Shown here in pieces: positions 10,996 through 22,804 of a stretch of DNA of 64,000 nucleotides. This DNA comes from Peromyscus leucopus. Lineage: Eukaryota > Chordata > Mammalia > Rodentia > Cricetidae. The translations under genes were made by a program, and so were the position numbers. The notes below the pieces were generated by a model. It searched no databases. It saw only the letters and a program-made list of their open reading frames with translations, and was not told the origin of the DNA. Location: the NCBI RefSeq assembly GCF_004664715.2, contig NC_051067.1, forward strand, positions 68,466,982 through 68,530,981, read 5' to 3'. Within the stretch, counting starts at the first letter, position 1; every line of letters starts with the position of its first letter.

Positions 10996-11998
10996 CCCTC
11001 AACAATATAAATACACAGCATAATAACAGCAACAGCAAGAGCAGTGTCAGCTCTCTTTAGTGTCCTACCATAAATGCAAATCCCTGGAGCTGTAGCCAAA
11101 GGCAGGAGATTTTCTGAGTGGGGAAATATGGAGATTCTGATCTTAGAAATTATTGACTGTTGTGAGGTGTGTTTCAGCAGTGTTTCTGATCACGAAGCAT
11201 CCAGTCCAGCCCTGATTGCATGCTTCTGACTTTCCTCATCTCTGTTTATTTTACCTCTTCCTTGCATCATTTTTACTTATTTTTTCTTGCTGTTGCTTTT
11301 CCTCTGTTTTCCTACTTTCCTCAGATATCATTTTGTACCTGCAGAACTATTCTTTGGGTTTTTAGAGAGCCAGAAATTCCCATTCTTTCCCTCCCTTGCA
11401 CTTATTTACATGACTTGCTCAGAAGACATCTGGAGTGCATTGATAAGACCTTGGGGTAGAAGACATCTGGAGTGCATTGATAAGATCTTGGAGTAATTTT
11501 TCAGTGGTGGCAACTGTGCCATTTTGAGCCTCCTTAGCATCTAGCGAGTCTTTACTTGGACACAAGTATATGCTTGTTCATGCTCAAAGGGGAGAAGAAG
11601 AGGAACAATTGGGGCTTATACCCTTCAACAATAGCAACATCAATGAAGAAAATGAAAAAAAAATAGAAGTAACAGTCATAAAACAACAGAAAGCACTCAG
11701 GAACATATCCTTATCATTACTGTATTATGCATAAAATATTAAGTAGTCAAAAGACATTAGAATAGAATGGGAAGATCTATCATTTTTACTCCGTTAAAAA
11801 GAAATACCATTTTTACTTACTTAGTCTATTCATTGATTCAGTAAACAGTGAATTGCTATTCTATGAATGTCATTTTGATGGATACTAGGGATGTTACTTT
11901 GAGTGACAAACAGATACAGCTTTTGCATTTATAGTGTGTGGACTACTGGGATATAAAAATAATGAGGAACAGCAGTATGATAGAATGCTTCAGATTGT
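10996..11998. other. Single-copy DNA with a short tandem duplication
   Basis: No gene or interspersed repeat recognised. The duplication is listed at 11421-11494. Confidence 0.45.
11421..11494. repeat. 37-bp tandem duplication, two copies
   Basis: The unit starting AGAAGACATCTGGAGTGC is repeated at 11421 and 11458. The two copies differ at only a few sites (for example ACCTTGGGG against ATCTTGGAG), so the duplication is fairly recent. Confidence 0.9.
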
Positions 11999-12385
11999 GC
12001 TATGGTTTGCAGTTTGAGTGCCCCACCCCAACAAGAGCTCATATATTGAAGACTTAGTCACCCATGGAGTACTATTAGTAGATTGGGAAGCTTCTAAAAT
12101 ATGACTTCATTTTTAGTCAGTAGGGTCAATGGGATATATCCTTGAAAAGGTTACTGACTTTGATTCCTTCTCTCTTTGCTGCTTCCTGGCCACCACAAGG
12201 GAAGCAGTTCCCTTTTTGATGTGCTCCTATCATGATGTTCTGTTCTGCACCAAGTCCAAAGCAACAGAGCCAAGTGACCATGGACTGAAAGCTGGGGAGA
12301 TGTGAACTGTTTATTTCCTCCTTTAAACGTGATTGTCTCAGTATTCTTAACAGTGAAGCAAAGCTGATCAACTTGGTGATGGTAC
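11999..12385 (+). mobile_element. MaLR LTR (MST-like), sense
   Basis: Runs the whole length of an MST-type LTR: 'tgctatggtttgcagtttga' start, 'ctctttgctgcttcctggcc' (12172-12191), 'tcatgatgttctgttctgca' (12229-12248), 'agcaacagagccaagtgacc' and 'accatggactgaaagctg'. The expected AATAAA is replaced by 'tatttcctcctttaaac'. Confidence 0.8.
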
Positions 12386-12610
12386 AAGCAGGAGAGAGGT
12401 AGGAATATTGAGTACCAGTTACTTAAATAAGGAGGTTAATTCTTAGGCATGGCATGTGTAGGGAGCTCAGGAGCTTCCACCCTCTAGTTCCTGCTTTTGC
12501 ATTCCTGTTGGAGAGCTGATTCTCATGCAGGCTTCATCCTCTTCTTGGTAAAAGTGGCTCATTTTAATTTTAGGCTTACATGCACCTAAAGTGTATGGTA
12601 TAATTTTACA

Positions 12611-12845
12611 AAAAAAAGATTTATTAGTTTTTTTATGTGTATGAGTGTTTTATCTATATGTATATGTGTATGTATATGTATATGTCCAAGTGCACCACAT
12701 GCATGCAGTGCTTGCAAAGGCCCGAAGAGGGTGTCAGATTTCATGGAACTGGAGTATCAGTCACTATGTGGGTCCTGGAAACTGAACCCTGATCCTCTAC
12801 AAAAGCAACAGGTGCTCTTAATCCTTGAACTGTCTTTCTAGTCCC
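12611..12845 (-). mobile_element. B3 SINE, antisense
   Basis: Complement of B3: 'aaaaaaagatttattag' tail region, a TATGTG-rich section (12656-12685), 'ggcccgaagagggtgtcaga', and 'aactgaaccctgatcctct' (12780-12798), closing at 'tgtctttctagtccc'. Confidence 0.85.
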
Positions 12846-12889
12846 ACTATCTCAGTTTTTGCAGTTAGTGTGATTTCCTTATGTGTTTG

Positions 12890-13138
12890 GTATGGCTTGG
12901 AAATAACTGGACAGATTTTCAGGTCTCTGCTTTTGTGGATATTTTTGCGTATGTGTGTTGGTTGGGTTTTTGTTTCTTTTCTTTTTTCCTTTTTGGGAGA
13001 GAGGTAAAGTTGTTTCTTTTTTGGGAGAGAGGTAAAGTTGTGTGGACAGAGAGATGAAGTGAATCTGGGAGGAATTGAGGGGAGGGGAAAACATGACCAA
13101 AATATACTGTATGATTTTTTTCAATAAAAAGATCATTT
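12890..13138 (+). mobile_element. L1 3' UTR fragment, sense
   Basis: Ends like a rodent L1 3' UTR: 'ggaggggaaaacatgaccaa' (13080-13099), 'atatactgtatg', then 'tcaataaaaaga'. It contains a 28-bp tandem duplication of 'ttgggagagaggtaaagttg' (near 12993 and 13021). Confidence 0.65.
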
Positions 13139-13171
13139 AAATAGTTCTATTAGTTAATATACAAATACAAA

Positions 13172-13536
13172 TGCAGTGAGTGTCTCTCTGTCCCACCAGC
13201 CAGTTCTCAAATAACTACATGAAGACTTATTATTAATTTTAAAAGCTTGACCAATAGCTTAGGCTTGTTTTGAACTATCTCTTGTAACTTAAATTAACCC
13301 ATTTCTATTAATTTGCATGCTGCCACATGGCTCATGGTTTACTACTTCATCTCCAGCATGTCATGCTTCCTATATGTCTCCTTGTGACTCCTCCTTTCTT
13401 CTTTCCCGTGTCCTATCTGCCTAGAAATTATACCTAGGTCATCTAGCTTTTGGTTATACCTATTGGTCATTTAGCTTTTTATTAAACCAATCATAGTGAC
13501 ATATCTTCACACAGTGCAAAGGAATAGTCTACAACA
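13172..13536 (-). mobile_element. 3' LTR of antisense ERV
   Basis: One of two LTRs of the same element (partner 15802-16141). On the element's own strand it starts TGTTGT and ends near ...CTGCA. Shared blocks between the LTRs include 'ctccttgtgactcctccttt', 'gctttttattaaaccaatca' and 'gacatatcttcacacagtg'. A purine-rich AAAAGGGGGAAA lies directly inside it (complement of 13537-13548), as expected of a polypurine tract. This copy is about 25 bases longer because of extra 'tagcttttggttatacc'-type sequence. Confidence 0.88.
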
Positions 13537-15801
13537 TTTCCCCCTTTTGTCTAAATAAAAAGGAAGGGCTTTGATTGTAACATAATTAACTATGAACAAT
13601 GAGAATAATTATCAGGTAAGAATTACATCACATTTACAATGTCCAGTCCATTTGCATTTGGCATATTTGGAGAAAATACTCCATTATTTATCCTATCTTG
13701 GTGAGTCCAAAGTTTTTTACCCAATTTACCTTCTATCATAACTAAAGAAAACTGTAACTATAATTATCTAGTCTACAACTTCATCAAAGGCCCAAGAAGA
13801 ATATAATATTACTTGACTAAACAGGAAGTACAGTGAAAGCTACTTCCAAACCTATAGAAATAACAGATACATCTGGTTGCCTGGACAGTCACCCAAGGTT
13901 CCTCTGAAATATTGGAGAATCCATCTACAGCCTAAGCACCTAGAATAAATGACAGACATTTCTATGAACCAGAATTTTTTGAAGGACTGTCCTACCCTGT
14001 CTTGGCAAAGTTTAGCAGTTGCTTTCTTTTGTGTCCTGCTTGTCCAGTTTGGACAGTGTACTGTCAGCAGTTGAAGCAAGGGCAGTTTCTTGGCCAAATG
14101 GCTAGTTTTTGCCACAAAGAAAGCAAACTCCATATGGAGGTTCTTCAATGCCCATCATCCTTTTATGGAGTAGATTGGTGCTGCCAGGAGCAGAGGTATC
14201 TCACCATCATCAAAAGCCCTATGTTATTAAAACATTAAAATGCCATATTCTGTGGGTCTCTGAAGTGTTTGAAGACCATTTATCTATTTAAACTATGTCT
14301 CTGATTGACCTTGAAAATATACCTAACATGAGTATAAGTTTGATTGTTATAGATGACTAACTACTAATCTGTATTACTTTATTATCCTAAATAGCTTTTA
14401 AGAACTAAAGCTCTATATTACATTTTTAAATGAGCTGTATAGGTACAATATCTTAAACAAGAATACAAACATATATACAGTATAACAAAAATAAGCTTAA
14501 ATTTGTATCAATATACAAAAATCCATACCAGTGTAAAATATTTGAGACTAGTGGTCGTTTAAAAGTAGACTCAACAATCTACCCTTTCATCCCATAATTT
14601 TTATACTAGATCCCCCTTTTTTCAGAAAGAGATCCTTGAATCCGATCTCCTTTTTTTTAGATTTTTTTTCCTGATCATGACCATTAACAACTTCTAACCA
14701 ACCCCTCTAAATAATGACAAACATTCATAACACCATGACTGACTGAAAACTGTCTACCCTACCTCTTGGGAATGTGAGCATTGTAGTCTTTAGACTGCTT
14801 CTTATTGTCTGGGGTTCTGGTGTCTTTGGAGAACCCTGAGAAAATTGAGATAATGGTCAAGTCCTAGGTGAGTTAGCTGTATTATTTGTTGTTCAGTCTC
14901 TGTGTAATGGGAAAGTTCAAGGCTTATCTGAAGTCCTGCCTTGAATAGTATGTGAAGTTGGACTATCTCAGCCAGCAGCCTTGAAGCTGTTCTGGGTGCA
15001 GAACTCTGAGGAAACTGCAACAGAGGCACTCTGAGAGGCTGGATCACCTAGGCCACCAGTTTTTATTGGTTGTCTGGTCCCCTTGCTCTGAAAACACCTA
15101 AACTTTCAAAGGTAACATACACATCTGCATTAACACAAGTATATACTGTATGTTGTACATAAGACAGCCAAAGTTGATACTTTAATTATGTTTGAGCAGG
15201 TAAAATATACATCACCTGTCTTGTAGTTTTTCTAGGTTTATTTCTTTATGTCTGTAGCCAGGATTTTCAGGGGGGGTTCTTCCCCAATCAAATCTGATCT
15301 CCAACAACCTTGAATGAATCCACATCCTTTTATTTTCTGTGGAAACAAACTAAATTCTTCCCTAACATAGCCAATTTTTTGACTTCCATTTTGAAGTGTG
15401 AAGACATTTTAAAATATATAGGTTGGTTTAGTTTAGTAGTTTTTATATTCCAATGTCTCTCATCAGCTGTTGTTTGTTTATCAGCAATAAAAAAATTTAA
15501 AGTCAATACAATACCATACAGGATTCAGACTCACTGTGTATTTCCCGTCTCTACATGGCTTATCCTTTTTATATATTATTTTAAATTCTGTTTAAAGTTT
15601 TTATCTTATTACTTATAAACTTTTTTCTATGACTGTCTATCCCCATTTTCTTTTCTTTTTTAAGCCTACACATATTTTTTTAAACACACTGTAACTTGTT
15701 TAGAGTTTTCCATCTGGCTCTCTCTTTACTGATCATCTGCAGCATTCTCTGTCAGCCATTGCACAGTTCAGTTTAGTGCATGGCACTGTCATATGGTACC
15801 A
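13537..15801 (-). mobile_element. Internal region of antisense non-coding ERV
   Basis: About 2.26 kb between two related LTRs, with no open frame longer than about 100 codons on the element's strand and no gag, pol or env motif that I can recognise. It is therefore a non-autonomous or heavily decayed class II-type element. A polypurine tract flanks the 3' LTR, and the base run next to the 5' LTR starts TGG on the element's strand (complement of 15799-15801), consistent with a primer-binding site, although I could not match it to a tRNA. The ~2.97-kb unit is bounded by 6-bp duplications TACAAA (13166-13171) and TATAAA (16142-16147), one mismatch. Similar internal sequence is, from memory, common in cricetid genomes (MYSERV-like). 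Confidence 0.75.
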
Positions 15802-16141
15802 TGTGTAGGTAGACTTTTCTTTGGGCCACCAGCTCACAAATAATGACATGGAGACTTACTATTAATTATGAAAGTTTGGCTGATAAGTTATGTTTGTTTC
15901 TAACTAACTCATAACTTAAATTAACACATAACCATTAATTTGCATGGTACCACATGACTCATGGGTTGTTACCTCATTTCCTATACATCATGCTTCCTCT
16001 GTGTCTCCTTGTGACTCCTCCTTTCTTCCTCCCAGCATCCTTTGTTCCTGGAAATACTGCCTAGCTATTGGCCATTTAGCTTTTTATTAAACCAATCACA
16101 ATGACATATCTTCACACAGTGTAAAGGAACATTTCACAACA
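15802..16141 (-). mobile_element. 5' LTR of antisense ERV
   Basis: Partner of 13172-13536 in the same orientation. It ends at 16141 in ...CACAACA followed by the duplication TATAAA. The two LTRs are visibly diverged, so the insertion is not recent. Confidence 0.88.
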
Positions 16142-16147
16142 TATAAA

Positions 16148-16686
16148 TATTGAAACATCATAGACAGAGACACTCCTGCTGTCCACAATCAACTATAGCA
16201 CTAAGTTGTGGACAACTGCACCCTCTATATATTGAAAAGCAATGATGATCTAAACACTCAGTCAAAGCATTCACAAAATGCTATTGAGAAAAGGCAAACA
16301 CCAAGACATTAGCATAGAAGTGACATCAAATGCTACAGGAAGTTCTTCTGATGGAGGATCCAAACTAAGCTTTGAAGGTAACTTTTAGTGCAGAGGAGGC
16401 AGATCATCTGGAATCTCGGGGAAGGAAGGGCTAGCCTATGTGCTTGCTGATATACCTCTGAGACAGGATGCTAGGTTCCTACACACTTCATTAAAGGTAA
16501 CCTGATAATTAAAATGATTACAAAACACACAATGAAGGAACCGTTATACAAATAGAGTTAGCATATATAATAATGGGAGAATGGATACTCTGAAAATTGG
16601 AAATAAAAAATAATCTGGTAATTTAGCTGAGCAGAAGAGTACCTCTTTAGCAGCCATTCAGTTCTTGGTTAGATTTCTACCACCAC

Positions 16687-16734
<48 letters not shown>

Positions 16735-17599
16735 CCTAAGTGTATGCATGGTAAGTCATATTATTCAAGGAATAAAAATGAAATTGAAGGAATAAATTAA
16801 AAACTGAGAAGGAAAAACAGAGCTGGCATTGTTTGTTAACATTGTCCATCTAATAGAATGACAGAAAGATGGTTAGACACAGCCATAAAGAAATAGTGGA
16901 TTGAGGTACATGAAGAAATCTAGATGCGGTACAGGCATAGTCAAGTGTAGCACATTAGAAGCCCAGGAAGAGAAAGTAGAGGGTAGAGGTGAGACAAAAC
17001 TCAGAGGTAATGGATAGAGAATATTTTTTAAAAAAATGACAAGAGTCAGAACTGAAGATACTCATTGATTCTTCAGCTGGATACATGGAACAGATCCCAC
17101 ATAGCCACAAATGCACACACAGAACATTTGGCACAGGAGAAACTTTTAATACAAGCAGAGAGAAAAGATAACTATCGAAAAAGACTGACAGTTGTGCTGG
17201 TAGCACACTTTTATCTCAAGCCTCTCCAAACGAAGACTATATTTAGAAGCTATAACCTAAAATTCAAAACTCTGCCAGACTTTCATTTGCAAGTGAAGTT
17301 TAAGTAAAAGGATAAGCAGATCCTAGGCTGGTTTCGTTTTTATCTCAAATCACTGCTGAAAGTGCTGCTGGAGGATGCATGTCGAGAATCAGGGTCTTAC
17401 ATCTAGAAGAAGGGTATTCAGGAAGCAAATAAGTGAGCTGATGGAGGTGTGAGGAATTCTATGTAACCACCAACTATGACAGTCAGCAATAGCAAAACTC
17501 TCACAGCAACAATAATATAGAAATGGCCACTTCTCCCCCTTTTATTAACGTATCTTGCAAGTGTTCATTGCAAAGAGTGACTGGACTTGTTTGAGGCCT
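16148..17599. other. Single-copy DNA with a CA repeat
   Basis: No gene or interspersed repeat recognised apart from the microsatellite at 16689-16733. Confidence 0.45.
16689..16733. repeat. (AC)n microsatellite
   Basis: Uninterrupted run of about 22 AC dinucleotides. Confidence 0.98.
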
Positions 17600-18055
17600 C
17601 CAATTGCTGCTATACTATCAATACTGGGCCCTCACTGGGACTCCTCTTGGTTATTATGCTATTGCCCTGCGTTATGGAAATCCTACAGCTTTGGGTCTGC
17701 AGGACTTGTCCCTTCAAGTGCTCCAGCAGATCATAGATGGGGTGGATGTTGGAGTCGGCCAACACATAACTGTGGTTCTGGATCTGGGTAGTTGCAGGAT
17801 TGGTGTAGGGGCCACTTTCCTGATTGCTGCAGCTGCTAAGGGGCTGGGACAGGTCTTCTGGTCTTATGACCTCAGGCCAGCTCACCTACCTGCTTCAGGC
17901 ATTGATGGGTGGGGTTGGTGGCTGGGGAAGTAGGGGAGGTCATCTCCCCCACCCATGCCACCATGTGACAGATGAGTAATAGGGATAGTTCTCCCCTGCT
18001 CACAACTTTAGAACTGGCTCACTATTATGTCCACCAGTGGGGTTGGGTCTAAGAA
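17600..18055 (+). mobile_element. Probable L1/Lx 5'-UTR-type repeat
   Basis: A patch less AT-rich than its surroundings, with 'aggccagctcacctacctgc' (17875-17894), 'ggcattgatgggtgggg' (17898-17914) and 'gccaccatgtgacagatgag' (17958-17977), phrases I associate with rodent L1 5' regions. A 109-codon frame (17604-17933) runs through it but shows no known domain, so I treat it as fortuitous. Family assignment is uncertain. Confidence 0.45.
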
Positions 18056-18117
18056 TATTTTTAAAACATGTGAATAATACATAAACATATAAATTTCTGT
18101 TTAATTTCAAAATGTAG

Positions 18118-18330
18118 GCTGGTGAGATGGTTCACTGGGCAAGAATATTTGCTCTTCAAGCATAGAGGACATAGATATGGATCTTCTGCATCCATGTAAA
18201 AAGTTGGGAGTGGCTATGCAGGTCGTTACTTAGACACTGGGGTGAGGTAGCTGAGATAGGAGAATCACTGAAGCTTACTGAGCACCACTCTAGCTGAAAT
18301 ATGTTCAAGTGCACTGATACACAACAAATG
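18118..18330 (+). mobile_element. B4-type SINE, sense
   Basis: 'ggctggtgagatggttcact' head (18118-18137) is the tRNA-like part. The downstream 'gataggagaatcactgaagc' (18255-18274) is the B1-like part, giving the composite B4 layout. It runs into a CA repeat, as these SINEs often do. Confidence 0.75.

Positions 18331-18365
<35 letters not shown>
18331..18365. repeat. (AC)n microsatellite
   Basis: About 17 AC units forming the tail of the B4 SINE. Confidence 0.97.
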
Positions 18366-18367
<2 letters not shown>

Positions 18368-18974
18368 AAATATCAAAATGTCATTGTTTTCCAACCCAAT
18401 GTGCAGTCTAGCCAGAATGGTATTAAGCCAGAAGAAAGTGCTTTTTATTACAATATGATTGTAAACAGTAAGATCATTTAACTAATAAAAAAGTGAGATG
18501 CTATCAAGAGTTATCAGAAAATGAGAGAAGTTACAAGCAAAATTGTACAGAATTAAAAAGTGATCATACATATAGACATTTTGGAAATTTCAAAAATAAT
18601 AAAATATCAAGTAGATTTTTTTCTGAAATTTAATAAAAAAATTAAATACAGAAAAATATCAATTACAAATTTCTTTCAAGGAGAAAGAAAAAACATAATC
18701 TAATACCATTTTTGGTAAAGCTTTGATATTTAACATCTTCTTAACAATTTGTATAAACTACTCCAAAGTTTGAAACCTCCTCAACAGTCAGGTGTCCCAT
18801 GTTCAAGGAAAGAGAAGGAAACAGGGCATCTTGATTTGTATGTGCTCATCTGCAGGGCATGAATTCTGCCTAGGTCATTTTCCAGGTAGCAACAGAAAGT
18901 CACCAGAGTTGGGTTTGGGAGGAAATGTGTCCTTTGAATGTCTGCTGAGTCAGTAGGAGCCAACCCTAGTACAC
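18366..18974. other. Single-copy AT-rich DNA
   Basis: No gene or repeat recognised. Confidence 0.45.
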
Positions 18975-19360
18975 CAGTGCTTGTGTTTCTATTGTTTTCA
19001 TCTGAAATGATCATCAAAGGCCCAAATGCTAAAGGTTTGGGCACCTGCCAGAGCATTACTGGGATCCGTCGGATCCTTTAAAAAGTGAAGCCCATGAGAA
19101 GGAAGTCAGGTTACTGGGAGCATACCCTGGAAGGATGCTTAGGGCCCTTCTGATCTTTTTGCTTCCTGACCACAGTGAGGGGAATATGTTGGTCCAACAC
19201 ACGGGCCATGCTATTATAGATAGCTCAGGACTAAAGCAACACAGCCGAGCAATTATAGGCTAATACACTGAAATGCTGGGCACCTTCCTTCCTGATAAGC
19301 TGATTTGCTCAGGTAGTACTGTCACAGCAGAAGGAAGGTGACCAACACACCTGGTCTTTG
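18975..19360 (+). mobile_element. MaLR LTR (MST-like), sense, decayed
   Basis: Recognisable by 'aaaggcccaaatgctaaagg' (19016-19035), 'cctggaaggatgcttagggc', 'tttgcttcctgaccacagtg' (19159-19178) and 'tgctcaggtagtactgtcac' near 19310, in the order of an MST-type LTR. Confidence 0.65.
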
Positions 19361-20835
19361 AGGGTAGAAGGGTTGACTGACTGGAGGCTGAGAGATGAAG
19401 GACTTCTTTAGATTTGCTGTCCTTCTAGTTTATGGAGTAAATACTACAGATGAACATACATTCTTAATTGAAATACTTGTCTTTTTTTCTCTCTACTACT
19501 AAAGTATAAGGAATAATTACATAGTAATTTCAAGACTTTGCTGTCAGCAGCCAAGAGGACAATTAATTTCCTCAGGGAGGGAAATCATATGGGTTCAGAA
19601 AACTCTAGTTTAATAAGCAGCCAAGGATAGACGTGATAAGAACCACCTACAGAGGACAACGGGAAAAGCTGCTATCAATGTTGTTTGGGATTCTTTTATC
19701 TTTAACAACACCAATTGAAGCCTTATCTGGAAATTGATCTTCCCTGTGATTTACAGCTGTGCTGGGGATTATTAGGCCAAAGTGCAGACCCAAGGAACAA
19801 AGAACAAACAGCACACATTTGAACTTTGATGTGGGGCTGCTTCCCCTGTAGTTTCAAGTGGCAAGCGCAGTGACACCAGGCGGAAAAGCCATGTGTGGGA
19901 GGCAGGAAGAAAGGCAAAGGAAAGCTATGCCATAGCCAGGAGCTGCAGAGAAAATTCCGGAGCACGTCAGCAGCATTTCAGCCTAAGGATTCTTTCTTCA
20001 CATCTTGTAGACGTTAATATTTCAAGGAATCTATACTATCCCCAAATTAACTATTTCCATCCTTTAAACATAAATAGTTTGGTAATTAGGAAGGTATATC
20101 ACCTGCATTTCTAGTTTATCTTTTACTGAAACTTAGTGTGAAAACTATTTTCTCATTTTACCCTGTATACTTAGTTAAGCCAGAAAAGAGTTATTCCAGA
20201 TGCTTAAGTGGATTTTTTTTAACCTAATCTAAGGCTTTTAATAGCTTAATGGTACTCCCTCATCTACAGTTAAGAAAAAAAATATCTTTAATATAAGGAG
20301 ACTTGAGATAATTCAAAGCCATCATTGGGCACATATTTTAATTTTAGGTATTTACTGACTGTCTTTCACCTGGACTGAGAAGGAGACAGCAATATGGAAG
20401 CTTGTTTACAAATATACTTTCCACTCCAGATTGGGCTCCAAGCCGTAAGTGTGAGTTCCTAGAATATTATTGGGTTTGAGGCATCAGAAGTGCTTTAGAG
20501 AGGATTGAACTTTTCACCTAATTGTTGTAGAGCTTGCAATTTGTCAATGAACTGGGAAAAAATCAAATTAGATGGCTTCCAAAGACTAGAGTATGACAAG
20601 ACGTCACATACTGACCTCTGATGTATTTTCCTAAATCCTCCAAAATAGAGTTGAGACATAAGACAATGGAAAATAAAGCACATTTTGTTCAAATCTTTAA
20701 AATAAACCATCAGATGGAAAGATGACAATGAAAGTTTTGAAAAAAAATAAATTCAGAAAATGTTGGTTTACATTGTGTAGAGAATGTAAAAACACTATAA
20801 AATGTTAAAGATAGATTTTAGTAGTCAGAGAGGAG
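19361..20835. other. Single-copy DNA
   Basis: About 1.5 kb with no recognised repeat and no credible gene. Confidence 0.45.
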
Positions 20836-20837
20836 AT

Positions 20838-21015
20838 ATGGTCTTCCCCCTCCTCTCCCTCTTCTGTCTCTGTATTCTCTTTTTGCTTTTCCTCTGCTTC
20901 TTCTACCTCCTCCTCTTCTCCCCCTCTTCCCCTCTTTTCTGCTCTTCCCCTTCTCTTCCTCCTCCTCCTTTTCCTTGTCTTCACAGTTTCTTTTCTTTCT
21001 TTCTTTTTTTTTTTT
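20838..21015. repeat. Pyrimidine-rich tract
   Basis: Nearly continuous C/T sequence for about 180 bases (CTTCC, CTCCT and TTTCT motifs), with only scattered purines. It ends in a T run that leads into a B1-like fragment. Confidence 0.9.
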
Positions 21016-21095
21016 TGAGTCACAGTCTTACTCTGTTGTCCAGGGTGTCCTCTTCTGTCTCCAAGTACTGAGATGATAAGCATATACCACAAATA
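21016..21095 (-). mobile_element. Old B1/7SL-derived SINE fragment, antisense
   Basis: 'ttgagtcacagtcttactct' (21016-21035) then 'ctccaagtactgagatgata' (21060-21079) matches the complement of a B1 or older 7SL-type SINE with an internal deletion. Confidence 0.6.
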
Positions 21096-21504
21096 GCCAA
21101 CTGATTTATGTGTACTTGAAAAGTAATACTTTCAGTGTTTTGTAGCCATTCACAGACATGTAGTATTAGGAAATTTGAATTGCCCAGTACATGTATTTCT
21201 GGGTAAGGTAGGATTAGGCAACATTCTGATTTCTTGTTTCAGTGTCTATAAGCAAGTGATTTTGTGAGTTGTATTTAGTATTACTTTTTTTGTTTTGTTT
21301 TTTATTTCTGTCATCTTCATTGTTTTCATCAGAAGAAGAAACTGCACATTAGATAAATTTCCTTCAGGGGTGAGTTACCATGTGAATGGTTATATTTTCA
21401 ATGCTAATCAGTCAACTCTATATATGCAAGCACATATATAAGGAAGCAAGAGGAATTTGAAAGCATCTGAACAGAAAGACAAGAACAAGGCTATCTCTGA
21501 ATTA
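21096..21504. other. Single-copy DNA
   Basis: Nothing recognised. Confidence 0.4.
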
Positions 21505-21510
21505 GTTGAG

Positions 21511-21958
21511 TGTGGTGGTATTATGTTCCCCAAAATATTGTGCACCCTAATAAACTTATCTAGGGTCAGAGACAGAACAGCCACTAGAAAGTAGTGGCAC
21601 ACACACCTTTAATCCTAGCATTCCAGAGGCAGAGATCCACCTGGATCTCTGTGAGTTCAAGGCCACACTGGAAACAGCTAGGCATGGTGACTCACGCCTT
21701 TAATCCCAGGAAGTGATGGCAGCAAGCAGAAAAGTATATAAGGCATGAGGACCAGGAACTAGCCTGGTTAAGCTTTTAGGCTTTTGAGTAGCACAGTTCA
21801 GCTGAGAGGCATCCAGTCTGAGGAAACAAGATCAGCTGAGAAGTTGGCCAGGTGAGGTTAGCTGTGGCCTGTTCTGTCTCTCTGATCTTCCAGTGTTCAC
21901 CCCAATACTTGGCTATGGGTTTGTTTTATTAATAAGACCTTTTAAGATTCGTACTACA
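21511..21958 (+). mobile_element. Class II-type solo LTR with B1-like segments
   Basis: Starts TGTGGTGGTATT and ends ...CGTACTACA, flanked by a perfect 6-bp duplication GTTGAG (21505-21510 and 21959-21964). A 6-bp duplication is typical of class II ERVs. Inside are a TATATAAGG at 21735-21743, an AATAAGACC near the end, and two stretches resembling B1 ('cacctttaatcctagcattc' at 21604-21623 and 'ctcacgcctttaatcccagg' at 21691-21710). A related LTR lies at 25803-26434. Confidence 0.85.
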
Positions 21959-21964
21959 GTTGAG

Positions 21965-22507
21965 TGAAGGAAGTTGTGATTAGAGATTCACATGAATTTA
22001 TTGCTGTGTCTCTTTCAGGTATCTTCACTATTTTCTAATTATTGGCTTTCTAGAACACAACTACAGAGAACAATGAGACTAAACTGAATATACAGAGTGA
22101 TGTGGGGAAAGCTTGTGCATTTAGATGTGTCTGTAAAGTTTTCAGGTTGTTTTAGGGGGTTGTGCCATATGAAAATCAGTTGGAATTATGGAATAAAAAA
22201 AGACTGAATTCCTAGATAGTTGCAGGGGGCAAAATTGTTGTTTTTAAAGAATTAATTTGAAAGAAGGAGGTAGCCAAAAATCCAGAGTCCTATTTGAATA
22301 ATGGCAATCCATGGAAGTCATCTCTTTGGGAGCATGGATGGATCCTAAGGTTGGAAAGGCCATTGGAATCTACTTTGTAAAGGGATCTGAGAACAAAATA
22401 TGGATACTATTTGCCCTTCCCAAGTTATCATTGATTAGATAGAAATAAAAAAATTAATGGTTAATAAACAAATAAAGTAATATTTACAATTATGAGGGCA
22501 CCAGTAC
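21965..22507. other. Single-copy DNA
   Basis: Nothing recognised. Confidence 0.4.
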
Positions 22508-22600
22508 TGTAGTTTATGGTAGAATAGTTGCCGAGCATGCACAAAGCCCTGGATTAATTCTTGCTCATTACCCAAAATTAGCAAGCTCAGGCAATCATAC
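22508..22600 (+). mobile_element. ID-like SINE fragment
   Basis: 'ggtagaatagttgccgagca' (22519-22538) and 'gcacaaagccctggatt' (22539-22555) follow the tRNA-Ala-derived ID pattern. Short and decayed. Confidence 0.5.
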
Positions 22601-22804
22601 AGAACCTTAGACCAAAACCAACCCAACAAACAAACAAATGAGAATAACAAACCAACCTAAAATCAAACCAAGGGAATATTTTCAGTAATTTGAATTACCT
22701 TTTCAAGATACTTCTAAAGTATCTTTGAAACTCTGAAAGAGGGAACTGCTGATTACCTCTGTCAAAGGTACTCTGGCTGTTTTCAGGAGATGCACCTCAT
22801 CCAC

